Origin: an uncultured Pelagibacteraceae bacterium
GTDB lineage: Bacteria > Pseudomonadota > Alphaproteobacteria > Pelagibacterales > Pelagibacteraceae
DNA length: 34,715 bases
Direction: 5' to 3'
Assembly (NCBI GenBank): GCA_902586395.1
Contig: CACIHL010000004.1
Coordinates: 1 to 34,715, forward strand
Below the pieces are notes generated by a model, which worked only from the letters and a program-made list of their open reading frames with translations, did no database searches and was not told where the DNA came from. Positions 22,419 through 31,713 of this stretch are shown piece by piece. A program made the translations under genes and the position numbers. The number at the start of each line of letters is the position of its first letter. The stretch's first letter is position 1.

Positions 22419-22982
22419 GTGAATATAATTTTATTTGGTCCTCCAGGCGCTGGTAAAGGTACTCAAGCCAAATTTCTAGTCAAAATATTAAATAACTTTC
22501 AAGTTTCTACGGGAGATATGTTGAGGGATGAAATCAAAAAAGATACAGAAATTGGTAAGAAAATTATAAGTTATATGAATGAAGGTAAATTTGTTGACGA
22601 TGAAATTGTTAATAGTCTTATAAAAAAAGTAGTTTTTGACAGCTCAAAAAAAGGAAAATTAATTTTTGATGGTTATCCTAGAACTATTGAACAAGCAAAA
22701 AATTTAGATTTATTGTTGGCAGAGTCTAAACAACAAATTGATTTTATTTTTTTTCTTAACGTAAACAAAGAAACCATAATTAAAAGAATTGAAATAAGAA
22801 AAGTTGAAGAAAAAAGAGAGGATGATGACTTAGATACAATTCTTAAAAGATATGACACTTATTTAAAAACAACCTCTCCAGTATTAAACTATTATTCATC
22901 CAAACAAAACTTTTACAAGCTTGATGGAAACCTGGAAATTGATCAAATAAACCAGCAAATTAAGGGCTTTTTAAAGTTATAA
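22419..22982 (+). CDS. adk: adenylate kinase
   Basis: NIILFGPPGAGKGTQAKFLVK...QVSTGDMLRDEI...FDGYPRTIEQA; GTG start; short form without a LID Zn region. Confidence 0.96.
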   Translation: MNIILFGPPGAGKGTQAKFLVKILNNFQVSTGDMLRDEIKKDTEIGKKIISYMNEGKFVDDEIVNSLIKKVVFDSSKKGKLIFDGYPRTIEQAKNLDLLLAESKQQIDFIFFLNVNKETIIKRIEIRKVEEKREDDDLDTILKRYDTYLKTTSPVLNYYSSKQNFYKLDGNLEIDQINQQIKGFLKL

Positions 22983-22986
22983 AAAG

Positions 22987-23014
22987 TTGACTTTAAATTT
23001 TCATCTTATATAAA
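22987..23014 (+). promoter_or_regulatory. putative promoter for rpsM-rpsK-rpoA-rplQ
   Basis: TTGACT (22987-22992), 16-nt spacer, TATAAA (23009-23014), in the 54-nt adk-rpsM gap. Confidence 0.5.
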
Positions 23015-23036
23015 AGGCTAAATTTTATCTCAAAAT

Positions 23037-23420
23037 ATGGCTCGAATAGCAGGTGTAAATATCCCACAGAATAAAATCGTCCAGATTGGACTTACATATA
23101 TTTATGGTATAGGAGATAAATTTTCTAAACAAATCTGCAAAGAATTAGAAATACCAAAGTCAAAAAGAGTGAATGAACTAACTGACGATCAAATTCTAAA
23201 AATTAGAGAATATATAGACCAGCATTTTACAGTTGAAGGAGATTTAAGAAGAGAAAATTCAATGAGCATAAAAAGATTAATTGATCTTGCTTGCTACAGA
23301 GGTTTTCGACATAAAAAAAAATTACCTGTAAGAGGACAAAGAACAAGATGTAATGCTCGAACAAGAAAAGGTAAAGCAATTGCTATTGCAGGTAAAAAAT
23401 TAACACCATTAAAGAAATAG
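23037..23420 (+). CDS. rpsM: 30S ribosomal protein S13
   Basis: [26 protein letters not shown]...[33 protein letters not shown]. Confidence 0.97.
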   Translation: MARIAGVNIPQNKIVQIGLTYIYGIGDKFSKQICKELEIPKSKRVNELTDDQILKIREYIDQHFTVEGDLRRENSMSIKRLIDLACYRGFRHKKKLPVRGQRTRCNARTRKGKAIAIAGKKLTPLKK

Positions 23421-23426
23421 TTTAAA

Positions 23427-23873
23427 ATGGCTGACAAAAAAAAAGTAGAAAAAAAAGTTGATGAAAAATCAGAAGTAAAATCAATTAAAAAAAGTTCTTA
23501 CTCTAAAAAGAAAAAAGTCAAAAAGAACATAGTTAATGGAATTGCTTATGTTCAGTCAACTTTTAATAATACAATTGTATCAATAGCTGATACACAGGGT
23601 AATGTTGTATCTTGGGCGTCTGCTGGACAAAAAGGTTTTAAAGGTTCTAGAAAATCTACACCTTATGCAGCACAAATCGCAGCTGACTCAGCTGCATCTA
23701 AAGCTTTGGAATATGGGATGAAAACTTTAACAGTTGAAGTTAAAGGACCAGGTTCAGGAAGAGAAACAGCCTTGCGTGCATTACAAGCAAGAGGTTTTAA
23801 GATTTTGTCTATCAAAGACACAACACCAATGCCTCATAATGGAACAAGACCACCAAAAAAAAGGAGAGTTTAA
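23427..23873 (+). CDS. rpsK: 30S ribosomal protein S11
   Basis: [50 protein letters not shown]...[13 protein letters not shown]; Lys-rich N-terminal extension. Confidence 0.97.
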   Translation: MADKKKVEKKVDEKSEVKSIKKSSYSKKKKVKKNIVNGIAYVQSTFNNTIVSIADTQGNVVSWASAGQKGFKGSRKSTPYAAQIAADSAASKALEYGMKTLTVEVKGPGSGRETALRALQARGFKILSIKDTTPMPHNGTRPPKKRRV

Positions 23874-24901
23874 TGGAAACGGCGAATGTAAATTTAAAAA
23901 ATTGGAAATCTTTAATTAAACCTGGCAAGTTGGATATTAATTTAAACGATGACAAATCATACGCAAAGATTGTAGCTGAACCACTTGAAAAGGGTTATGG
24001 TTTGACTCTAGGCAATTCACTAAGAAGGATTTTATTGTCTTCAATTAGAGGTACTGCTGTAACAGCAATTCAAATTGATGGAGTACTTCATGAGTTTACT
24101 TCTATTAAAGGAGTAAGAGAAGATGTAACTGATATTGTTCTTAATGTTAAATCTTTAGCATTAAAAAGCACTTCCGAAGGTTCAAAAAAATTAGTACTAG
24201 ATGCAAAAGGTCCAGGCGTAATTAAAGCATCAGATATAACAAAAATTAATGAAATAGAAATTTTAAATCCTGATTTGGTAATTTGTAATTTAGATGAAAA
24301 TACAAACTTCCATATGGAGATGACAATAGGTAATGGAAAAGGTTATGTGCCTGCTGAGCTAAACAAACCAGATGAACCACCATTAGGACTTATACCTATC
24401 GATTCACTTTTTAGTCCAGTTAAAAAAGTTTCATATTCTGTTAGCACTGCTAGAGAAGGTAAAGCCTTAGATTATGACAAATTAACTATGGAAATAGAAA
24501 CTAATGGCTCTATCTCAGCTGAAGATGCATTAGCTTATTCAGCTAGAATTTTTCAAGATCAATTAGGAATGTTTGTTAATTTTGACGAACCTCAAGAAGT
24601 TACTATTACTGAAAAACCAAGTGAACCAGAATTTAACAAAAACTTATTAAGAAAAGTTGATGAATTGGAACTTTCTGTAAGGTCAATGAACTGTCTAAAA
24701 AATGATAATATTATTTATATTGGAGATTTGGTTCAAAAGTCAGAGGGAGAAATGTTAAGAACACCAAACTTTGGAAGAAAATCCCTAAACGAGATTAAGG
24801 AAGTTTTAAACGGCATGTCACTTTATTTAGGTATGGAAATACCTAATTGGCCTCCTGACAACATAGCTGAATTATCTAAAAAATTAGAGGAAAGTATTTA
24901 A
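23873..24901 (+). CDS. rpoA: DNA-directed RNA polymerase alpha subunit
   Basis: 342 aa; [31 protein letters not shown] and [21 protein letters not shown]. Confidence 0.98.
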   Translation: METANVNLKNWKSLIKPGKLDINLNDDKSYAKIVAEPLEKGYGLTLGNSLRRILLSSIRGTAVTAIQIDGVLHEFTSIKGVREDVTDIVLNVKSLALKSTSEGSKKLVLDAKGPGVIKASDITKINEIEILNPDLVICNLDENTNFHMEMTIGNGKGYVPAELNKPDEPPLGLIPIDSLFSPVKKVSYSVSTAREGKALDYDKLTMEIETNGSISAEDALAYSARIFQDQLGMFVNFDEPQEVTITEKPSEPEFNKNLLRKVDELELSVRSMNCLKNDNIIYIGDLVQKSEGEMLRTPNFGRKSLNEIKEVLNGMSLYLGMEIPNWPPDNIAELSKKLEESI

Positions 24902-24903
24902 TA

Positions 24904-25344
24904 ATGAGACATAGATTAGGTTATAAAAAACTTAACAGAACATCTGAGCACAGAAAAGCGTTAATAAAGAATATGCTTAATAATTTGATTAAATATGAGC
25001 AAATAATAACTACTTTACCCAAAGCAAAAGTGCTGAAGCCACAAGCTGATAAAATTATAACTTTAGGAAAAAAAAAAAATCTACAAAATACAAGGAGATT
25101 AGTATCTAAACTCCAGGACAAAACTAACGCAAACAAAGTTATAAAAACTTTATCAAAAAGATATGAAAAAAGATCTGGAGGGTACACCAGAATTGTAAAA
25201 GCTGGATTTAGATATGGTGATAATGCACCATTAGCTGTAATAGAATTTGTAGATAGAGACATTGAAGCAAAAAGAAAATTTAAGAAAAAGAAATCACAAG
25301 ATAAACCTGCTAAGACAGAGGAAAAAAAATCAGCTACAGCATAA
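24904..25344 (+). CDS. rplQ: 50S ribosomal protein L17
   Basis: MRHRLGYKKLNRTSEHRKALIKNMLNNLIKYEQIITTLPKAKVLKPQADKIITLGK; Lys/Glu-rich C-terminal tail. Confidence 0.97.
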   Translation: MRHRLGYKKLNRTSEHRKALIKNMLNNLIKYEQIITTLPKAKVLKPQADKIITLGKKKNLQNTRRLVSKLQDKTNANKVIKTLSKRYEKRSGGYTRIVKAGFRYGDNAPLAVIEFVDRDIEAKRKFKKKKSQDKPAKTEEKKSATA

Positions 25345-25351
25345 CTAGATA

Positions 25352-26269
25352 ATGAATAAGTCCTACATTATTAAGGAAATTTATTCAGGAATGCGTATAG
25401 ATAGATGGATAAGAAATAACATAGCTTCTCTACCACAATCATTAATCGAAAAATCTTTAAGAAAAGGTAAAATTAAAGTTAATATTAAAAAAGTTAATAG
25501 TTCCTATAAATTAAAAACTGGAGATAAAATTAAGTTTTTTAATTTTGCTTTTGACATTAATAAAATTAAGGAAGCAAACAAAAAATTTTCTCCATCTTCA
25601 GAACTCTTAAAGGTTCATGAGAACAGAATATTGGAAAACAATGATGACTTTATTATTATAGACAAAAGTCCAGGTGTACCGGTTCAAGGTGGAACAAAAT
25701 CAAAAAAAAACTTAATAGATATACTTGCATCTAGTGAATTTTTTAAGGATACAAAACCATTTCCAGTTCATAGATTAGATAAGGAAACATCTGGTATAAT
25801 GATAATTGCTAAAAATCATAATTCAGCAAGATTATTAACAACCTTATTTAGACTAAGAAAAATTCATAAAACATATTTAGCTGTATGTCACGGTCATATA
25901 AGTAAAAAAAAGGGCGAATTAAAAAATGAACTTATAACATTTGAAAATAACAAAAAAAAAATTGAGAAAGCTATAACTTATTATAAAGTTCTATCTGATA
26001 CTAATTCAACTTCATTTCTTGAGCTTAAACCAGTAACTGGAAGAAAACACCAGTTAAGAAAACAGCTAGCTTTAATTAATAATCCAATTGTGGGAGATAA
26101 AAAATATATTTTATCAAATAAAAGAATTAAAAGTGATAAAGATCTTATGTTGCATGCTTACTCTCTGAAATTTTATATTAATAATAAAAAATTCTTTTAT
26201 AAAGCAAACCCACCTGCTGCATTTAACAAGTATTTAAATAAAAAAAAACTCAATATTTTAAATTCTTAA
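25352..26269 (+). CDS. RluA-family 23S rRNA pseudouridine synthase (RluC/RluD-like)
   Basis: 305 aa; N-terminal S4-like domain and FPVHRLDKETSGIMIIAKN catalytic motif; LKPVTGRKHQLRKQLALINNPIVGDKKY. Confidence 0.9.
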   Translation: MNKSYIIKEIYSGMRIDRWIRNNIASLPQSLIEKSLRKGKIKVNIKKVNSSYKLKTGDKIKFFNFAFDINKIKEANKKFSPSSELLKVHENRILENNDDFIIIDKSPGVPVQGGTKSKKNLIDILASSEFFKDTKPFPVHRLDKETSGIMIIAKNHNSARLLTTLFRLRKIHKTYLAVCHGHISKKKGELKNELITFENNKKKIEKAITYYKVLSDTNSTSFLELKPVTGRKHQLRKQLALINNPIVGDKKYILSNKRIKSDKDLMLHAYSLKFYINNKKFFYKANPPAAFNKYLNKKKLNILNS

Positions 26270-26864
26270 TAAGATTTACTCTGAGTCTATTAATTATTTT
26301 ATCTTTTGAGACCTTTTTAAAATTATAAATCTTGGAAATACCTTTATCAGAAATGCCACATGGAACTATTTTTTTATAATTGTCCAAATTGTTAGATAGA
26401 TTTAACGAAAATCCATGAAATGCAATCCATTTTTTTACACGAAAACCTATTGCTGCAATTTTTTTTTCTTCTTTTTTATCCAAAACCCAAATACCTATAT
26501 TTTTTCTATCACTGAAAGAGCTAATCTTAAAATCTTTTAAAGTTTCAATAATAGTATTTTCAACTACTGTTATAAATTTTCTTATGTCTTTTTTTCTCCT
26601 AGAGATGTCTATTACAAAGTAGCAAATCAATTGTCCTGGACCATGCCATGTTATTTTCCCACCTCTATTAGTTTTAACTATTTTTACATTTTTATCCAAA
26701 ACATCTTTTTGGTTAAAGTTTACACCACATGTATAAACAGATTTGTGTTCTAAAAACCAAATTAATTCTTCATTTCTATTCTGAGAAACTTGATGAACCC
26801 TTTCATCGAGATATTCAATGGCTTCTTCATATTTTACTGGTTTTTTTGATATTTTGATCTCCAT
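26250..26864 (-). CDS. lipB: lipoyl(octanoyl) transferase
   Basis: RGGKITWHGPGQLICYFVIDI, KIAAIGFRVKKWIAFHGFSLNLSNNLDNYKKIVPCGI. Confidence 0.93.
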   Translation of the reverse strand: MEIKISKKPVKYEEAIEYLDERVHQVSQNRNEELIWFLEHKSVYTCGVNFNQKDVLDKNVKIVKTNRGGKITWHGPGQLICYFVIDISRRKKDIRKFITVVENTIIETLKDFKISSFSDRKNIGIWVLDKKEEKKIAAIGFRVKKWIAFHGFSLNLSNNLDNYKKIVPCGISDKGISKIYNFKKVSKDKIINRLRVNLIKNLKY

Positions 26865-26931
26865 AAGAATTTAAAAATTGTATTATATTTAATTTGTATT
26901 AATAGTTCTAATAATTTTTATAGGATTTAAA

Positions 26932-28311
26932 ATGAACAATTTGAAAAAAAAAATCGATAAAAAAGTAAACTTTGAATTTAATAAAGAATATATCAAAGTA
27001 ATTGAAGAAAAAATTCAAAAAAACGATGTAAATTTTATTACTAATTCTTTTAGAGAGATGCATCCTGCTGATGCAGCAGATATTATTGAACACCTAAGCC
27101 AAGACGATAGAGAAAATCTTATTAAATTGAATAATTTTAAATTAGATCCAGAATTATTCGTTGAATTAAATGAAAACATTCAATCTGAAATTATAAAATT
27201 ACTTTCTACCGCTTCTATAATATTTATTCTAAAAAACTTGGAGTCTGATGATGCTATAAAAATATTAGAAAATATTGAAGAAAAAAGCAAAAATGAAATT
27301 TTAAGTTCTTTACCGCCTAAAGATAGATTTGCCTTATTAGAAAGTTTAAGTTATCCCGAAGATTCTGCTGCACGTATTATGCAGAGAGAATTTACAGCTA
27401 TTCCAAGTAATTGGTCTGTTGGACAAACAATTGATTATTTAAGAGAAAATAAAGATCTCCCTGAACAATTTTTAGAAATTTATATTATCGATAATGAATT
27501 TAAACCTCTTGGAACTGTCCCCTCGTCAAAAGTTTTAAGAACACCTCGTGAAACTAAAATGGTTGAAATTATGCTGGAGTCCCAAGTTATTATTCCAGTT
27601 GACATGGACAGGGAAGAAGTTGGAAGACTTTTCGAAAATTACAATCTTAATTCAGCAGCTGTAATTGATAAAACAAAAAAATTAGTTGGTATGATTACTA
27701 GTGACGACATATTAACTGTTCTTAAAGAAGAGGCAGAGGAAGATACTTTAAGATTAGCTGGTGTTGGTGATGAAGAAATTACTGATGGAGTGATTAAAAA
27801 AACACAAAGACGATTTAATTGGCTCTTACTAAATCTTTTTACAGCCTTTTTAGCAACTTGGGTTATAAGTAAATTTGGTGCAACTATTGAACAAATGGTT
27901 GCTCTAGCTTTTTTAATGCCAATAGTAGCTTCAATGGGTGGTAATGCTGGAATGCAAACGCTGGCTGTAACTATTCGTGGAATAGCTACTAATGATTTAA
28001 CAAATAGCAATTTTTTAAAAATTGTATTAAAAGAATTTAATATTGGAGTTCTAAATGGAATTATTTTTGCAATAATAAGCGCTTTAATAGTTCAACTTTG
28101 GTTTAAAGATTATGTTTTATCTATAATCATTTCTATCTCGATGATATTAAATATGATTGTTGCTGGCTTGTTTGGCATTTTAATTCCGGTGACATTAAAA
28201 AAACTTAATATTGACCCAGCTATTGCATCAAGCGTGTTTGTAACAACTGTCACAGATGTAATTGGTTTTTTGTCTTTTTTAGGTATAGGTGCATATTTCT
28301 TTTACGGCTAA
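26932..28311 (+). CDS. mgtE: magnesium transporter MgtE
   Basis: 459 aa; MgtE_N (EMHPADAADIIEHL), CBS pair, C-terminal TM domain with LAFLMPIVASMGGNAGMQTLAVTIRGIA. Confidence 0.95.
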   Translation: MNNLKKKIDKKVNFEFNKEYIKVIEEKIQKNDVNFITNSFREMHPADAADIIEHLSQDDRENLIKLNNFKLDPELFVELNENIQSEIIKLLSTASIIFILKNLESDDAIKILENIEEKSKNEILSSLPPKDRFALLESLSYPEDSAARIMQREFTAIPSNWSVGQTIDYLRENKDLPEQFLEIYIIDNEFKPLGTVPSSKVLRTPRETKMVEIMLESQVIIPVDMDREEVGRLFENYNLNSAAVIDKTKKLVGMITSDDILTVLKEEAEEDTLRLAGVGDEEITDGVIKKTQRRFNWLLLNLFTAFLATWVISKFGATIEQMVALAFLMPIVASMGGNAGMQTLAVTIRGIATNDLTNSNFLKIVLKEFNIGVLNGIIFAIISALIVQLWFKDYVLSIIISISMILNMIVAGLFGILIPVTLKKLNIDPAIASSVFVTTVTDVIGFLSFLGIGAYFFYG

Positions 28312-29108
28312 AAATTATCAATTAATCTAACTTTCTTAATATAAAAACATACAAAAAGTTTCAAATTTTTTTTGTTAAAAATTGGACTAAGATTATTTTT
28401 GTTTCTCAATTCTAAATATTCAATTTTAATATTACTGTTGCTTTTAATATTTTGAAGTAAGTAAGTTTTATTTGTGTTTTTTTTTATATTTTTGAAAACA
28501 TCAATTATCTTTTTTGTAAACTTTTGAGCTATTCTAATACTTTTGTTATCAAGTAATTTGTTTCTGGATGAGTAGGGTAGTGAACTACTCATTCTAATAG
28601 TTTTACATAACACAACCTTTGTTTTAAATCTTTTTTTTACGAAATTTTTGATCAAGAAATATTGTTGAAAATCTTTTTCTCCTAAAAAAATTTTTTTAAC
28701 CTTAAGATCTTTTAAAAATTTATTTATAACAGCCAAAACTCCTTCAAAATGTCCTGGTCGATATTTACCGCATAATACCTTGTATTTTTTATTAATATTA
28801 ATTTTTCTCGGAGTATTTCTTGAGTAGATCTCTTTTATGTTTGGTACCAGAACATAGTCTACTTTAAGCTTCTTTAATATCTTAATATCTTTATCTAATG
28901 TTCTTGGATAATTTTTATAATCAGTCTTTCGGTTAAATTGTGACGGATTAATGAATATACTTACTAGAGTTTTGTCACATGTTTTTTGGCAATTTTTCAC
29001 TAAACTAATATGTCCTTTATGTAAACTGCCCATTGTTGGGACAAATCCTATGCTTGCCTTAAAATTAACTTCTTTATTAAGTTTATTAATACTTTTAAAA
29101 ATAATCAT
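28308..29108 (-). CDS. panC: pantoate--beta-alanine ligase
   Basis: FVPTMGSLHKGHISLVKNC, FINPSQFNRKTDYKNYPRTLDKD, CGKYRPGHFEGVLAVINKF, FLGEKDFQQYFLIKNFV, MSSSLPYSSRN. Confidence 0.93.
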   Translation of the reverse strand: MIIFKSINKLNKEVNFKASIGFVPTMGSLHKGHISLVKNCQKTCDKTLVSIFINPSQFNRKTDYKNYPRTLDKDIKILKKLKVDYVLVPNIKEIYSRNTPRKININKKYKVLCGKYRPGHFEGVLAVINKFLKDLKVKKIFLGEKDFQQYFLIKNFVKKRFKTKVVLCKTIRMSSSLPYSSRNKLLDNKSIRIAQKFTKKIIDVFKNIKKNTNKTYLLQNIKSNSNIKIEYLELRNKNNLSPIFNKKNLKLFVCFYIKKVRLIDNF

Positions 29109-29137
29109 TTATGGTAATTGAGTTAGTATAGGATTTT

Positions 29138-29953
29138 ATGATTAAACAAGCAATAATACCTTTGGCTGGTTTAGGCACAAGACTTTTACCTCTAACTAGC
29201 GTTTTTGCAAAAGAATTATTACCTATCAATGGGAAACCTGGAATACAATATATTTTGGACGAATGTATTGAAGCAGGAATTAAAGAAGTTGTTTTTATTA
29301 TTTCAAAAAAAAAACAAATGATAAAAAATTATTTTTATAATGACAGTTTTTATAAGAAAATTATAAACAAAAAAAAGGATCCAAGAATTATAAAAGAATA
29401 TAAGCAAATCTTAAAATATAAGAAAATGATCAAATTTGTATATCAAAATAAACCTCTCGGAACTGGTGATGCAGTTTTGAAGACAAAAAAATATATTAAA
29501 GATAAATTTTTTTTAATGCTTTTACCTGACGATTTAATAATAAAAAAAAATTGCTCTAAATCTATGATAAAAATTCACAGACGCTACAAATCCTCTGTTA
29601 TGGCGAGTATGAATGTGAATAAAAAAACAGTTTCAAGATGGGGCATATTTAAATTAAACAAAAAACTAGATAGGAATAATTATTTAATTAAAGATGTTGT
29701 TGAAAAACCATCTATTGCAAGCGCCCCGTCAAATAAAGCGGTAATTGGAAGGTATATTTTACCTAACAAAATATTTTCTAAATTGTCAAAACAAAAACCA
29801 GGTAAAGGTGGAGAAATTCATATTACGGATGCAATTCAATCTTTGATTCATGATAACAATAAGTTTATCGCTCATAATTTTTCAGGCAAATACTTAGATT
29901 GTGGAAGTATGAATGGTTATATAAAATCTACTTTGGAGATAGCCAAATCATGA
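29138..29953 (+). CDS. galU: UTP--glucose-1-phosphate uridylyltransferase
   Basis: QAIIPLAGLGTRLLPLTSVFAKELLPINGKPGIQYILDECIEAGI; KPLGTGDAVL; GKYLDCGSMNGYIKSTLE. Confidence 0.94.
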   Translation: MIKQAIIPLAGLGTRLLPLTSVFAKELLPINGKPGIQYILDECIEAGIKEVVFIISKKKQMIKNYFYNDSFYKKIINKKKDPRIIKEYKQILKYKKMIKFVYQNKPLGTGDAVLKTKKYIKDKFFLMLLPDDLIIKKNCSKSMIKIHRRYKSSVMASMNVNKKTVSRWGIFKLNKKLDRNNYLIKDVVEKPSIASAPSNKAVIGRYILPNKIFSKLSKQKPGKGGEIHITDAIQSLIHDNNKFIAHNFSGKYLDCGSMNGYIKSTLEIAKS

Positions 29954-31248
29954 AGTTATGCATGATAGGAACTGGCTACGTAGGATTAGTTAGTGGTGTA
30001 TGTTTTGCAGATTTAGGTAATGAAGTAATTTGCGTAGATAAAGATTTAAATAAGATTAATTCCCTTAAAAAAGGAAAAGTTCCAATTTACGAACCTGGAC
30101 TTTCAGAGTTAGTAATTAAAAATTTTAGAAATAAGAGATTAAATTTTTCAACGGATTTAAAAAAATCTGTAAAAGCATCGGACATAATTTTTATCTGTGT
30201 TGGAACCCCTACAAAAAAAGGGGGAAGTTCAGCAGATTTAAGTCAAATCTATAATGTAACTAAGGAGATAGGTTCCTCAATTAATAGTTTCAAAATTATC
30301 ATAACAAAATCAACAGTTCCAGTTACTACAGGTGATGAGATTGAAAAAATTTTATCTAGAAAAAATAGTAAAAAAAAATTTTCAGTAGTATCTAATCCAG
30401 AATTTTTGAGAGAAGGTGAGGCGATAAGAGATTTTTCTTATCCTGATAGAGTGGTAATTGGGACGAATGATAAAAAAGCTGGTAAAATTATGAAAAATCT
30501 TTATAGCCCACTTATTTCTAAAGGGGCTTCATATTTGCAAACATCTAGAAGAGCAGCAGAATTAATCAAATACGCCTCTAACGCTTTCTTAGCTACTAAA
30601 ATTACTTTCATTAATGAAATAGCAAATTTATGCGAAAAAACTGGGATTAATGTTGAAGATATATCTATAGGAATGGGTTTGGATAAAAGAATAGGTAGCC
30701 GATTTCTGAGAGCAGGCCCTGCTTACGGTGGATCTTGTTTTCCAAAAGACACAAAAGCAATCATTTCAACTGCTGACAAATTTAAAACAAACTTATCAGT
30801 GGTAAAATCTGTAATTAAATCGAATGAAAATAGATCTAAAATTTTATTAGATCGAATTTATCAAATGTTAAATAAAAAAGTAAAGAATAAAAAGATAACT
30901 TTTTTAGGTGTAACATTTAAAGCAAACACTGATGACATGAGAGATTCCTCAAGTCTCAAAATGATACCGAGGTTATCAAAAAAAGGAGCAATAATAAAAT
31001 ATTTTGATCCAACAGGTTACAAAAATGAATTTTCAAAACTAAAAAATGTTACTTACAAAACATCAATTAAAGATGCTGTCCAAAATTCAGATCTTGTTAT
31101 TTTACACACAGAATGGAATGACTTTAAATCAATAAATTTTAAAAACTTAGTTAAAGGTAAAAAGTTTATTATTTTTGATATGAGAAATTTGTATTCTTCT
31201 TCAAAAATGAAGGAACAAGGTTTTAAGTATTTTAGTGTTGGAAAATAA
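29950..31248 (+). CDS. ugd: UDP-glucose 6-dehydrogenase
   Basis: MKLCMIGTGYVGLVSGVCFADLGNEVICVDKD; SNPEFLREGEAIRDF; GPAYGGSCFPKDTKA. ATG at 29950 (4-nt overlap with galU stop) preferred over listed 29899. Confidence 0.95.
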   Translation: MKLCMIGTGYVGLVSGVCFADLGNEVICVDKDLNKINSLKKGKVPIYEPGLSELVIKNFRNKRLNFSTDLKKSVKASDIIFICVGTPTKKGGSSADLSQIYNVTKEIGSSINSFKIIITKSTVPVTTGDEIEKILSRKNSKKKFSVVSNPEFLREGEAIRDFSYPDRVVIGTNDKKAGKIMKNLYSPLISKGASYLQTSRRAAELIKYASNAFLATKITFINEIANLCEKTGINVEDISIGMGLDKRIGSRFLRAGPAYGGSCFPKDTKAIISTADKFKTNLSVVKSVIKSNENRSKILLDRIYQMLNKKVKNKKITFLGVTFKANTDDMRDSSSLKMIPRLSKKGAIIKYFDPTGYKNEFSKLKNVTYKTSIKDAVQNSDLVILHTEWNDFKSINFKNLVKGKKFIIFDMRNLYSSSKMKEQGFKYFSVGK

Positions 31249-31251
31249 AAT

Positions 31252-31713
31252 TTATTTCAACTCAAATATTGCATCTACTTCCACAGAAACACCTAACGGT
31301 AAACTATTTGTACTTACAGCAGCCCTAGTATGCATCCCAGCTTCCCCAAAAACTGAAGCTATTAGATCTGATGCACCATTTAATACTTTAGGTTGATCTA
31401 TAAATTCATCTGTTGAATTAACAAATCCTGTTAATTTTACACACGATTTAACTTTTGATAAATCATTATTACATGCTTTTTTTACTTGCGCAATAATACT
31501 TAATGCACATCTTTTAGCAGCATTATAACCAGCTGCTGTATCTAAATCTTTCCCAACTTTCCCTTTTATTAACTGACCAGTTTCATTAATAGAAATTTGA
31601 CCTGAAACAAATAACATTTTTCCTGAAACTTTTGTTGCAACATAATTTCCAACGGGTGCTTTTGCCTCAGGAAGATTTATTTTTAGTTCTTTTATTTTTT
31701 CTTCATAACTCAT
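31252..31713 (-). CDS. RidA/YjgF/YER057c/UK114-family protein (probable enamine/imine deaminase)
   Basis: 153 aa; VSGKMLFVSGQISI, SSxxGxHTRAAVSTNSLPLGVSVEVDAIFEL-like ending (GEAGMHTRAAVSTNSLPLGVSVEVDAIFEL). Confidence 0.88.
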   Translation of the reverse strand: MSYEEKIKELKINLPEAKAPVGNYVATKVSGKMLFVSGQISINETGQLIKGKVGKDLDTAAGYNAAKRCALSIIAQVKKACNNDLSKVKSCVKLTGFVNSTDEFIDQPKVLNGASDLIASVFGEAGMHTRAAVSTNSLPLGVSVEVDAIFELK

